From contig NC_087066.1 in the NCBI RefSeq assembly GCF_963678635.1, forward strand, positions 38,759,755-38,823,754: 64,000 nt of DNA. The letters run 5' to 3'. Position numbers and translations under genes: made by a program. Every line of letters starts with the position of its first letter. The first letter of the stretch is position 1. Below the pieces are notes generated by a model. It made no database searches and had not been told where the DNA came from. It saw only the letters and a list, made by a program, of their open reading frames with translations. Positions 44,801 through 56,900 of this stretch are shown one piece after another. The stretch comes from Symsagittifera roscoffensis. Its lineage: Eukaryota; Xenacoelomorpha; Acoela; Convolutidae.

Positions 44801-45967
44801 GCATTGGGTAATGCTTTAGAAATGCTTTAACCGCTTTAAAAATAGTTGCAAACCTGCGGCAAAATTCCGAATTTTCGAAACCAATTTTGTTCGAGAAATT
44901 AACGCTTGTAAAAAAATTTTGGAATGTTTGGTGCAATATTGACCTAGAATTTGAAAAAAATTTAAATCGTTTTATTGTTCACAATTTTTTTCAATAAGTA
45001 GAAAAAAAATTTAAATGAAAATATCTGCAAGTTTCTAGTTGTTGTCATTGTGTTGCAATCCAATATTTGGGTTTGAACGTAGTTTGAAATTTTTGCAAAA
45101 AAAGTGTCTTGGATTGTTTTTTTTTGTGTTCGTGTTTTTTCTTGTTTTTCAGGTGCAAATAATTAATCAAAAGGTTTATGTTGATGTTGCTGTGTTGTAT
45201 TCCGTTCTCTAGGTTTGAGTTCTCGTAAAGTTTTATATTTTTTTCAATCGTAGGCTTATTGTGGGCATTCAGTAGGCTCACCTTGATTTTATTTTGATAA
45301 TGTAAATTAGAATGAAACAAATTGTTAAAGCGATATTTTTTCTTGCTGAAAATTGTATTTTAAATTTTTTTCTTCCTTTTTTATTTTCTTCCTTAATTGA
45401 TAAATTGTTGTATATCGACAATTTTACTAAAGGAGCTTTTTTGCCGGTCTTAACTCAATGTTATTTGCAGATTTAACTAATGTAAACCCACTATTATAAT
45501 TTTATTATAGGGTCGGATGTTTTCAATGAATTTCTTCGTATACTAGCTAAAATGTGTCCGCTCTATAAATTGAGGCATGTTAGTTGGTAAATTTTTTTTT
45601 TTCAAATTGACTGGTACTGCTAATGCGTCATAATTGGCTTGCGTCACTTAGCAATTATGTAGACTCATAATTGGCGTGCGTCCATTATGAATTTTTGTAG
45701 ACTCAAGGTTCAGTTCTGATTCAGTTTTCCCAGTAGCGTTATCGGTCATATTTTTGCTTGGTATGCGAAGTGCAACTTCGCCTCTGTGTATATAATTTTA
45801 ATATAATTATAATATATATATTTATGTCGCCACTGATCTTTTTTTAAGCGAAACTTGGGGTTATTAGCGCGCGATATACTTCGAAATTTTCACGCGTAAC
45901 CGCAGTAACTTTGCGCTGTAAAAACGGGCTCAGAAACTATTTCAAATTGAGTTGAGGCATCCTAGTT
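41804..45967 (+). repeat. 4.2-kb direct repeat, unit 2
   Basis: Copy of 37,950-41,735 in the same orientation, 68 bp downstream of it. It differs by a few substitutions and by about 390 extra bases at 42,060-42,449. The same tRNA-Cys-like start is at 41,809-41,884. The flanking sequences of the two units differ on both sides. Confidence 0.9.
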
Positions 45968-48690
45968 AGAAGGGGAGGGGTAGAAGGCTTCAAGTATTCA
46001 GATATGCTATAGATTTTCGGTCTTTCATGCTATGTTTTAAGATAAGGTATAGTCTGTAATGTATTAAGATGATAACTTTGGCTGAAACATCTAGCTTTAA
46101 ACCAAGTGAGCATCCTGTCCCCTAAATCGCTTTAGCCAATGAGAATTGAGCATTTTATTTGAAGCGTTGAGCCATATTTTCCAAGCTGAATGGTGGGGAG
46201 GAAGATGATAACTTAGCCGAGTTAGGGTGGAGCACGTTAACCTGATCCATAAGTAGACATTGATAAGTAATAGACTTCAAAAGTATATACTTTAATTTTC
46301 ACTTGTAAAAACAAAGTTGAGTCAAAATATTTTGAAAAGGATTACAGGTAAAGTAAGCTTTTGCATTTGAAAGCAGCGAATCGATATCTTCATTGGAAAT
46401 TAACAATTTTCAATTTTTTTAATAACTGTTACTTAAATCGCCGAATTTTATCTGAATAAAGAAACCATCTCAAGCATATATATTTCTTACTTTATTTGAA
46501 ACTCGGAACAGAAAGTTTTATCATTTCACCCAGTCCTATTTATTCGAATTAAACCTACCTTCTTGTTTCAATTAACTCTTCATTTTGTTTGACTATTTTT
46601 TTACAGTATTATAAGTTTTTATTAACTTTTTTCTTCTAAAACTATAGTTTGCTAAAAAAAAAACTAGACCCAATTTGTTCAAAAGCAACCGATGATCGGC
46701 TCGAGGCTATTTCTTGTCGATAAACAAATTACCATGCCCAATTTCAAATTTTTGAATTACAAAATTCCCATGATTCAGGTACCCCAAAATCAAGAAACAC
46801 AAACAACCATCGGAATGTATCGAGTGATTTATCATTTTAACATGATAAAATTTTTAAAATTGTTTTACGATTTTTTTTTGTTTTTCTGTGCATTTTCTGC
46901 AAACTCTTCTCCAATTGGCCTATTTAATTATGACTGCCGCCTTTGCCTAATTTATATTTTTTCGGTCAGATTTTTTATCAGACCTCACAGAAAAAGCGAT
47001 ACTAATTTGAAAAAAAAACTGCATTCGTTAAGACTATGGTCGTAAAATTCTGGGCTACTCGCACAGTAACCGGCTCTTCTTGTTTTTTTCTGGAAAGGGT
47101 GTTTGAACTAGATGAATTTTCATTCGAAATAGTGGTAACGGTAGCAAAAAAGGTGAAATTATAAAGGCAACTAGATTTGAAGGTCAGTCTATTTTTTCTG
47201 ATTTCTTGAAAAAGAGACAATTTTATCGATTTTTCTCAAAATTGCAACGGCAGCAGAAAAAGCTTTAATAGCTCGTTATTGTCTAATAGTTGATTGCTTA
47301 TCTTTTTTGTGTTACAAGTCAAAATAAAATTTCGATAAAAGCTTTTTATGAAAATGACTGGATTGGTGGCAGAGTGATGTAGAACTACGTCTATTTGAAT
47401 AACTGATAGAAATTTTGGTTGTTTCATAGTTGCTTGAAAAATTTTGATAATTTGTTGTTGAAGCTTGGGATTTATGCGGGTAAATATTCCGTCTAGAAAT
47501 CTCAGCATTCGACTTAGAAAACAGAATTATTCTAAATTACAAAGCAACTTTGAATTTTTTTGGGTTGGTGATATTGTACTTGGTCTATTTGAAAACCGCG
47601 AGATTGTTCTCATAACGCTACGAACTTTTAAAATATTAATGAGGGAACAATTAAATTATATTTATGAAATTGAATAAGGTAGTATGACGTTGTTTCAGTT
47701 TATCCGAGAGCATCGGAACTTGAGCACGTAGACAAAATTCAGCTTGAATGACGCACATAAAACTGAAGGAAATTTCCACTACAATTAGAAGGAAATTTTC
47801 AATACAAATACAGACCTCTAGCTTCATAGCCGTATTTAGATCTTGTTAACGATTTCCCCCCCCCCCCCCCCCCCCATTTGCAATAGAACAAAGTACAACA
47901 TTTGTATATGCTTAATGAATCAATTTTTTTCTTTATAGGGGAGCCAATTCGTTACAACGTACCAAAGGGGAGGAAATAGTTAATAAGATACCCGTATTTT
48001 ATCTCTTATTTTATTTAGTTCAAGTTAAGAATAATTTTATGAAGCTATGCATACCGCCATTTTTTTAGTATAGCACCTCGTTTGTGAAAGAAATAAGTAT
48101 AACGAAATTTCCCGTCAGGTTATATAATTTATATTATCCGGCATTTCAAATGATCTGATTGAATAAACAGATTGAAAGAATTCAAAAAAGGAAAGTTCCA
48201 CTTTTAGTACGTAAATCTGACGTAGCAAGTTCTGTTTTTGCGTCAAACTAAAACTTCTACGTTTCAATTTTAGTTGGTTTTTGGTAAACAAATCGGCAAA
48301 TCGGTCGATAAAAGTAATTATCAGATGACGCGAGCTCGGTTGTTTCAAAACTCTGAGTATTTTGATTAACTAATCCGAAAGTGTATAAGCGAAGATTTGA
48401 TATTTGTCGGTCAGATTTTCCCACGTTTTGCAAATGTGAAACCAAGTTAATTAACATCCTCCCGACACCTCCCCCCTCCCCCAAAGACAGGGATGTTCTT
48501 AGTTCGAATTTTCAACCAATCAGAATAGAGCATTCTACATGCAGCGCCGGGGGGGGGATTTTAACTTGATCTATTGGGCGAGTGGGGTGGGGGGGGGGGG
48601 CTGTTAATTGTTAACTTGATTCCAAATGTGCTTATTAGTCTGATAGTTAGATCGAATTAGTTTTTTGATGAGCAAAGAGGTTTAATTTTG
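45968..48690. other. Intergenic DNA with small repeats
   Basis: No gene. It holds family S copy 2 (46,690-47,085), a 20-nt C run near 47,858, and an AGCCAATGAGAA...GAGCATTTTA repeat at about 46,100-46,250 whose relatives are at 48,440-48,620 and 62,395-62,520. Confidence 0.45.
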
Positions 48691-48703
48691 TTTCCAGAGA
48701 CGA

Positions 48704-49132
48704 TCAGTCGCTGAGGTAGTCATCGTCGGCGTCTCCGTCCGCTCGTGTTTTGTCCCCCGACTTCCGACCCATCATGCCTTCGATAGGCGAATACAGGCCA
48801 CACATTACCAAGTTATAGGTAATAAGAGCGGTGTGGAAAAAGTTATTTCTCAACAGTTTGTTGTTGAGTATCTTTTCGTAAAGGTCGCTTCTGTCATTCA
48901 ATTGGGTGGCCTCAATTGACCTTTGAGTGATCAAAAGGTCAAGAAGATCGCAGGAACTGCAGTTTTCGTGATACGTTAGCTTGTCCGACTTTTCCAAGTG
49001 TTTTCCGTAGATGTATATGTAGGGCATGTTTAAGCTCAGTTTTTTCTCATCCGTGTTTCGGCTGCCGAAAACCATGTCAGATAAGACGTCGATTTTGAAC
49101 TGGTTGTAGTCGTGTGAAATTGATTTGAGCAC
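48704..49132 (-). CDS. Terminal exon of an unrecognised minus-strand gene
   Basis: Acceptor ATTTTTTAG|GTGCTC on the minus strand at 49,133; phase 0, continuing directly from the exon ending at 57,919. It encodes 142 residues including 'NMPYIYIYGKHLEKS', 'NCSSCDLLDLL' and an acidic Asp/Arg-rich tail, ending at TGA (48,706-48,704). The layout (strand, cis-Pro-like 'MP', strand, helix) is compatible with the second half of a thioredoxin-like fold, but without a CxxC active site; this is a weak inference. Confidence 0.65.
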   Translation of the reverse strand: MLKSISHDYNQFKIDVLSDMVFGSRNTDEKKLSLNMPYIYIYGKHLEKSDKLTYHENCSSCDLLDLLITQRSIEATQLNDRSDLYEKILNNKLLRNNFFHTALITYNLVMCGLYSPIEGMMGRKSGDKTRADGDADDDYLSD

Positions 49133-50917
49133 CTAAAAAATCACACTTTCTTACATAGCATATTTCAATTCTTGTTATTACTGTTATAAACCTGAATCAG
49201 TACGTGATTAGATTTTTAAAACGTTTAATGTTTTCCGGAAACAAGTCAAGCTGATCTAAAAAATTAATCATAATGAATCAATTTCTAGTGAATGAGGGTT
49301 GGGGATATGGGTGGATTCAAACGAGATTGTTTTTAGCAATTGAAATAAAATTCTGGTTAATTCTCTTTACTTGCTCATCGGTTTACGTGTTCTATTTTTT
49401 TGCTGCCATTTTGATCTTCCCGTTTTGATCTACTCGCAATATTATCACGGCTCCGTAAAATAACTCAAGGTAAATTTCGGCCAAAAAATATCCTCCTTTT
49501 TGTCTTTAATTATCGATTCTTATGCTTTCTTGTTTTATCCCATTTTCATTTATCTTGTTGCTCAATATTGTTTCTACGATATTATCGCAACAGTGTCGCT
49601 TTTAATATTTTGCCAATTTCATTTTATCAAAATATTGAAAAACATTTGAAGTTTTTGAATTTTTCCAACATTTTTTTTTCCGATTAATGCGGTGTTGAGA
49701 ATTGGTTGAAATGTTTAGCCTATTTGAGTGTTTTGGAGAAATAGAAGTTAATTCAGTCGTTATTTAATTTTTTGTTTGAAGAGACGAAGTTATTTTTCCG
49801 ACCATTTGAAAAATGGGGAGGAACTTTGTATTCGAGTGTGTTTTAGTTTTTTTTCTTTTTTTCCTCACAGAATCACAAATAATTTTCCACAAATAATTAT
49901 CATACCACAAATCAGGTACCGCAAATAGTTATCGAAATGAGTCGAATGATATATCATTTAAAAGCTCTTTCAATCGTGATTCGAACCACATTAAAAAATT
50001 TCAAAAAACTTTTCAGTGGCGAGAAAAATTGGTTTGTAATTTATGATTTTTTGTCTAATTTTGAACTAATATGGTGAGAGAGTGTAAGCTTACAAAATTT
50101 ATTTAAGCATAATTTAAGCTGTGAAAACTTACTTGCACTCAAACAAAAGTAATTTTTGGAGTTGCTTAGCGCCATTTTGTAAACAAAGGTTAAAAATTCC
50201 AAAAATTTCTGCAATATGGTGTGAGCGTGTACGCATACAATAACTTATTTAAGCTTACTTTAAGCCGTGAAAACTTAGTTGTACTCAAATAAAAGTAGTT
50301 TTTGGAGTTGTTTAGCGCCATTTGGTAAACAAATGTTTTAAAAAAATTTGTACAATTTGTCGTTTTCATAGTCAATTTTCTTTAAAAACTGTAAACTGTT
50401 TTCCGAATGTTTTTTCTACTATAACTGTCAAATATGCCTAAGTTCTTTTTTTGTTCAGATTTTTTATCACACCATGCGCAAAAATCGGCAATAAATTGAA
50501 AAAAATGTATTTTTCTACGACTGTGGTCGGAACATTCTGTGCTACCGGCTATCCTTGTTCAGTATTTTTTAAAAGTGATTAAGTTTTTGAACAGGACTCG
50601 TTTTACTTCTCAAATTGTTTTTATTTCCCTCCAAAATTTAAACTTACCGCATAATCCAGGCTCCGCTAAAAAACGATAAATAGTTTTCACTGAAATTTTG
50701 ATATTGTTTTAAACAGTTTTCTAACACAAATGAGAGTCCAATGTTTTTGCTACTATTGTCTGCAGTAAAAGTTTTTCTTTAGCTACGAGTTTTATATACA
50801 CGGTATATCGTGATTGAAGTTTTATTTAGTTTGTTTAATTGGCAATTTTTTTCACTCCGAAAGTTTTTCAGTTTTTTAATGAGCATAAGCATTTTTTTAT
50901 CTATATCTATCTATCTA

Positions 50918-50960
<43 letters not shown>

Positions 50961-53900
50961 ATCTATTCTATATTTAAATGCGAGTGACAGCTATCGCCCA
51001 TTTTTAAGCATATTATTTTTGCATGTTTAACGAATTTTTTTTCATGTTTAAGCTATATCATGTATTGCAATGCTTAAGAAAATTTTTCAATTAGTTTTTT
51101 GCAAGGTCATTAATTTTTCATTATTTTTTCGAGGTCAAATTAAGGCTGTCTGTCTGTATACCTACTTTTTAAATTAATTTGATTATGTCTGTCTACCCGT
51201 CGCCTATTTTTTTAACTTTCATCTATTACCTATCTATCTATCTATTATATATTTAAATGCGGGCGCCACTATTTCGCCATGTTTAAGCTTTTTCAACGTA
51301 TTATTTTTGCATGTTGAACAAAAGAATTTTTTCACGTTTAAGCTATATCGTATATTGCAATGGTTAAGGTTTTATTTTCGATTTTCCAGTTGAAATTCAG
51401 TGTTCATTTCATCAAGTTTGAAATTAGCAACCCAATAGTAGGATATTGTCAGAGTTGTCCCAGGTTTTCCGATTCTGGCCTCCATATATGAATAACCAAA
51501 TCCTTTTAGATTACGAGATAGTCAATTTTTAAAAAATTTCTCATTTTTTGAACTTTTCATCCTGTAGTTGGGTGTTGTCAGGGTACTCTCAGGGGTTGCG
51601 AATCTTGCCTCCATTTCTCACTTCTCAAATCCTTAAAGTTTTCGAGATATGACGTTTTCTATGATTTTTTCAGAAAGTTTTCAAAAATTTATATTTTAAA
51701 AAAATTCCAAAACGTTGAAGATCATAATCCTCTGGTTTGATATTTCGAGGGTACCCTCAGGGGTTGCGATTCTTGCCTGTGATTATGGCTGCTCAAACTC
51801 TTGTAGTTTTTGAGATATGATGTTTTTTTGGATTTTTTCAAAATTTTTCAGAAAACTTAATTATAAAAAATTTCACAAAACTTGAAATTACCATCTCTGT
51901 AGTGAGGCTCTGTCAGAGTACTCTCAGGAGTACGCAAAATTTGCCGCCAAATATGACTGCTCAAATTCTTGTAGTTTTCGAGATATGACGATTTTTATGA
52001 TTTTCTACGAAATTTTCGAAAAAAACTTAGATGTTAAAAAGTTCCAAAACCTTGAAGATATCAATCCTGTTATTGGAATCTGTGAGGGTGCTCTCAGGGG
52101 GTTGCGAATCTTTCCTCTGATTATGGCTGCTCAAATTCTTGTAGTTTTCGAGATATGACCGTTTTTAGGATTTTTAAAAAAAATTCGCAAAACTTGAAAT
52201 TATCATCTCTGTAGTGGGGTTCTCTCAGAGTACTCTCAGGCGTTGCGAAATTTGCCGCCAAATGTGACTGCTCAAATTCTTGTAGTTTTCGAGATATGAA
52301 GTTTTTGATGATTTTCTACAAAATTTTCGATAAAAACTTAGATGTTAAAAAGTTCTAAAACCTTGAAGATATCAATCCTGTTTTTGGAATCTTTGAGGGT
52401 GCTCTCAGGGGGTTGCGAATCTTGCCTCTGATTATGGCTGCTCAAATTCTTGTAGTTTTCGAGATATGACGTTTTTAAGGATTTTTTAAAAATTTTTCAT
52501 AAAACTTAAGTATAAAAAAAATCACAAAACTTGAAATTATAATCTCTGTAGTGAGACTATCAGGGTTTTCTCAGGAGTTGCGAATTTTTTTTCCAAGTAG
52601 GACTGCTCAAAACTTTTAAGTTTTCCAGATGTGACGTTTTTTGTGATTTTTCAAAAAAAAATTCGTGAAAATCAAATTAGGTTTTTTTTTCGAAGTTTGA
52701 AATTCCTGTAGTTGCGGGTCTGTCAGAGTAATCCCAGGGGTTTCAAATTCGGCCTCCAATTAAAAATGCTCCCATCATTTTTGTTTAAGAGATACGACGA
52801 TTTTTGAGATTTTGTTTGGAATTTTTTTTTCAGAAAGCTCAATTAACAAAATAACTAGTTAAAGTAAAATTACCAACCCTGTAGTTGTGTATTTTCAAAG
52901 ATTGCGAAAATTGCCATTAAAAAAGACTGCTCAGAGTTTGGCAGTTTTCGAGATGTGAGTTTTTTTCTGGTTTTCAAAAAAATACCTTTTTTAGAAAATT
53001 GAAGGTGAATTTTCTTAAAATTTGAATTTCCCAACGTTGTAGTTCGGTACTGTAAGAGTACTCTAAGAAGTTGCAAATCTTGCGTCCAAATGCGACTGCT
53101 CAATTGCCTTCAGTTTCCCAGATTTGACGTTTCTTAATTCATTATAAACTTAGATATAAAAAAAATGTCACAAATTTTTATGGTTTTTCAAAATTTGAGT
53201 TAGAAAAACGAATGAAAAACTTTACAAAATTTGAAGTTACTCTCATGAGTTGCAAATCTTGTGTCCAAATGCGAGTGCTTACAAAATTTTTTGGTTCTTC
53301 AAAGTTTGTATAAAAAACTTGAATAAAAAACTTTGCAAAATTTTTAGTTACGAACCCTGTAATTGGGTGCTGTCAGAGTACACTCAAAGAATAGTTTTTT
53401 TTGAGTTGTTGAAAATTCGAAGCAACAGAGGTGCGGTACACGCTAGTGATCATTAACCAGACCAATTTTTTCCGAGAACAGTTTTGAAAAAAAAAGAGAA
53501 TTTTTCAATTTTCAGCGCTTCAGCAAATTAGTGGCTGCTCGATGTGAGAGTATTGCAACAGTGACGTTCAACTATTTCATTAAATCAGAATAATTTGAAA
53601 CATGTTTTCAATTTTTTGAAGCTTTTTTGTGTCGAATATAGGTGGTTTCCAGATTTGGTTTGAGTTTAACTATTTTTAGAGCTAAGAGTTGAAGAGTTGA
53701 AAAATGGAAGCCAATCCAGGTTTCAGTGCTTATTCGAAGTATATTCAAAGATTACCAAAACATTTTCAGTCTCGGGACTTTTTGGTTTATAGTTTTAAGA
53801 GTTGATAGACTTTTTTTGCTTAAGCGATTGGTTTTTCTCCCATTGCTAACAAACTTTTTTTCAAAATTTCTTTGGCTCAATTGCCACATTGAAAAAAGTG

Positions 53901-56900
53901 ACAAAATTTATCTTAATTTGGTTTGGTATTAAGCCTCTTGTTTGCATCTATGATTGATGCTTCGAATTTTTTCAGTTACGAATAAACTTTACATAATGTG
54001 GTCTATAACTACTGCTTAAGTCAAAAAGTAAACGCTCTTAATTGTCCTTGTTCTTTTCCTCTGCCGTCTGAAGTATTCCAGCTGATTTGTGTAATACACG
54101 TTGTTTTCATAGAAATCAAGTTTTCAACTTCTTTTTCAGAATCTCAAAAAAATCCGTTGGTTTTTGGATTTGTTTTCTCTCAGTTTTTTTTCAATTTGAG
54201 CAAGCCAATTGTACTTTTTTTTGAAAAAGTCTCATTGTCATCTTGAAAAACGAATTACCTCGATTTTAAACGCTATTTTCTTCCTAATCTCCAATCTTTT
54301 TTTTGCAATAAAAAACTGCTTTAAGCGTTCCCAATTTCAGAGCATTCACAATTTTTATCAAAAGTAGTTTTTTTATTTTTTGTGTCCTTCTCTTTTGTTT
54401 TTAAACAAAACTTAAGAATATGTTTTTTGGAATATTCATCAGTTAATTTCCGCCATTTTTTTAGAATATATTTTCTTTTTTTATAGGCTACTTTTAATCA
54501 AAGTATTTGCTGAATTTTTAGATTTTCAATTTGTTTTTTTTTCAGATCTATTTATTTCGATTCGTCATTGAGTTGCTGTTTTCTGTACTTCTTTCGATAT
54601 ATAAATGACTTGACTCTTCAAATGTTAAAATATTTAATTTCCATAAGATTTTGGATAGATATACCTACAGCTTTGATACTTTTGCTTTGAATTTCAATAA
54701 TCTGCTTGTTATTTGTTTCTAATTAGCTATACATGAACAAAGTCAATTTGTTTTTATTAGTGTTTTCAAATATAACCGAGCACCAATTTGCTTTTTTTAT
54801 CCGAGTTGCGTCAGAGCGAGTTGATGAAAAAACCCAGCTTTCAAATAATACCTGAGTAAAAGTTTTTCGATATTTAGGCTCCACGTAATTTTCCTTTTCA
54901 CCATTAAAAGTATTCCGCATAGATAGCCACAGTTTTAGTCTACTGGAGAAATCCAAATCATTTCTTTTTAATTTTGGCATACTAATTTTTCGTTAATGGA
55001 TGCTTGGTACGTTTTTTAGTCTTCAACAATTGAGTTCTGAAGCTCAATCGAAAAACCAATCCATGTTTACCAAAATATGTTAGCAATTCAAAATCCAACA
55101 GCAGTCTCAGTTCATTTGCTTTGGAGAGATTTGAACAGTTGAACTTTAGGGCGCTAAAATCAAAATTAGTGTGAAAAAATTTGAGAGTCAAGGAACGCAA
55201 GTAAAAAAAACTAAAAAACTATCGACTCGTTTTTTGAAATAAATTAAACTTTCGAATTTCAAAGAGAAACCATATGCTCTTAATGCTCTTCGAGTTTCAA
55301 GAACAACTTATAACTGACAAAATTTATAACTGACTAACTCAATTTGAAAAAACTGCATTAAAAAAGTATTATTCCGCTGGGTAATCTGATATTTTACATC
55401 TAACAGTGAAGATAGAAATCGATCACTTTTTTCATGATTTTTCTTTTTTCGTAAGTAGAGAGCGCTAATGAACTTCAATTGGACTCAAAAAATCACATAT
55501 ACCTAAGTGAATTTGTGAATGCACTTCTAGAGTTTTTAAAGCATTTTTAGATTTTTCTTTAAAAAACAACACAAAACATCATGGTTTCTATGAGAGTGTT
55601 CACTACATTCATTGACTCTTTAAAAATTTGAACGTGCTTTATCACAATCATCTCATTACACAAGCAAAGCTTGTGTGATAGGATGAACTCTCTTTTTTCC
55701 AACCTAAGTCGCATATTTTGTTGCGACGCAGATATTTTTGTGGCAAAATGTGTTCATTTTGATTAATAACCAGCTATTTAATACAGCCAATGCTAATGAT
55801 ACTAACACAGACTATTATATTACAAATAGCACTTTAGCTTCAAGGTATCACGGATCTGTAGCGCAGAGGTAGGGAAGGAGAACCACAACAAAATAAGAGG
55901 GTTAGAACCTGGGCAGGGTGAAATATTTTTAATGAACTTTTTCATATAATGGTTAAAATGCGTCCGCTCTATATATTGAGGCATGTTAGTTGGTAATTTT
56001 TTTTCTCAAATGGACTGGTACTGCTAATGCGTCATAATTGGCTTGGGACACTTAGCAATTATATGGTCTCATAATTGCGTGCGTCTCTTAAGAAAAGTAG
56101 TAGACTAAAATTTTTACTCATTCAAATTTTCCCAGTCGCGTTATCGGTCATATTTTTGCCTGTGTATGCAAAGGGCAACTTCGCCTCTGTGTTGAATTTT
56201 ACTTTAAAAGAGTCGTATAACCCACTGAGTTTCAGTTTCATGTTTTTTTTCTTTTTCCTTAATCAAATGATAAAAAAAATAAAATTTTTACATGATCGGC
56301 ACGCATAACATTTTTGTACTAGGCACAAGATTGTACTACGCTCAAATTGTTGTTTATTTTCATTCAATTTTTGCTTTTATTCAATAGAGTGCTGTTTAAA
56401 ACTATCCGGACAAAATGAACAATATTTGAAACTTCAAACGCGTTTTTTTTTCAAACTGGGTTAAGTTAAGACAAAAAGTAAAGAGAACAAAATTTGCTAA
56501 AAATTTTACCAGAATTCTTATGGTGAAACTTTTTTTTGAAATTCCCAACCAAAATTTTACCCCAAAAATGGGTCATTTTGACTTTTTCAGTGAATCAAGA
56601 ACTACGCTGAGTTGATTGATGAGAACGTAACGTAATATCAAAAGAGCCCAAAAAAAATCCAAAAAAACGATAATTTTTGAAGACCGAAGATGAAGACCGA
56701 TAATTTTTGGTTTTGTTCCTGAATTGCAAAGCACTCTCAAAATATTTCTGTGCTTATCGAAAAAAGTTTACTGATTCAAATTTAATTATCGTATCGTTTC
56801 AATTCGTTACAATTTATACTATTTAGCCAATTGGGGTGTCCTAATTGAATGTGATAATAAATTTTGATTTGTCAAACAGAAGCACGCGTTTAAATCATCC

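Noticed and set aside
47858-47877. Long C and G homopolymer runs (34,440; 47,858; 48,590; 62,410)
   Set aside because: They are parts of small repeats or sequencing-prone homopolymers; no function can be supported.
54723-55200. Two adjacent minus-strand ORFs of 85 and 72 codons
   Set aside because: They are in different frames with no splice sites between them and no family features; judged chance ORFs.
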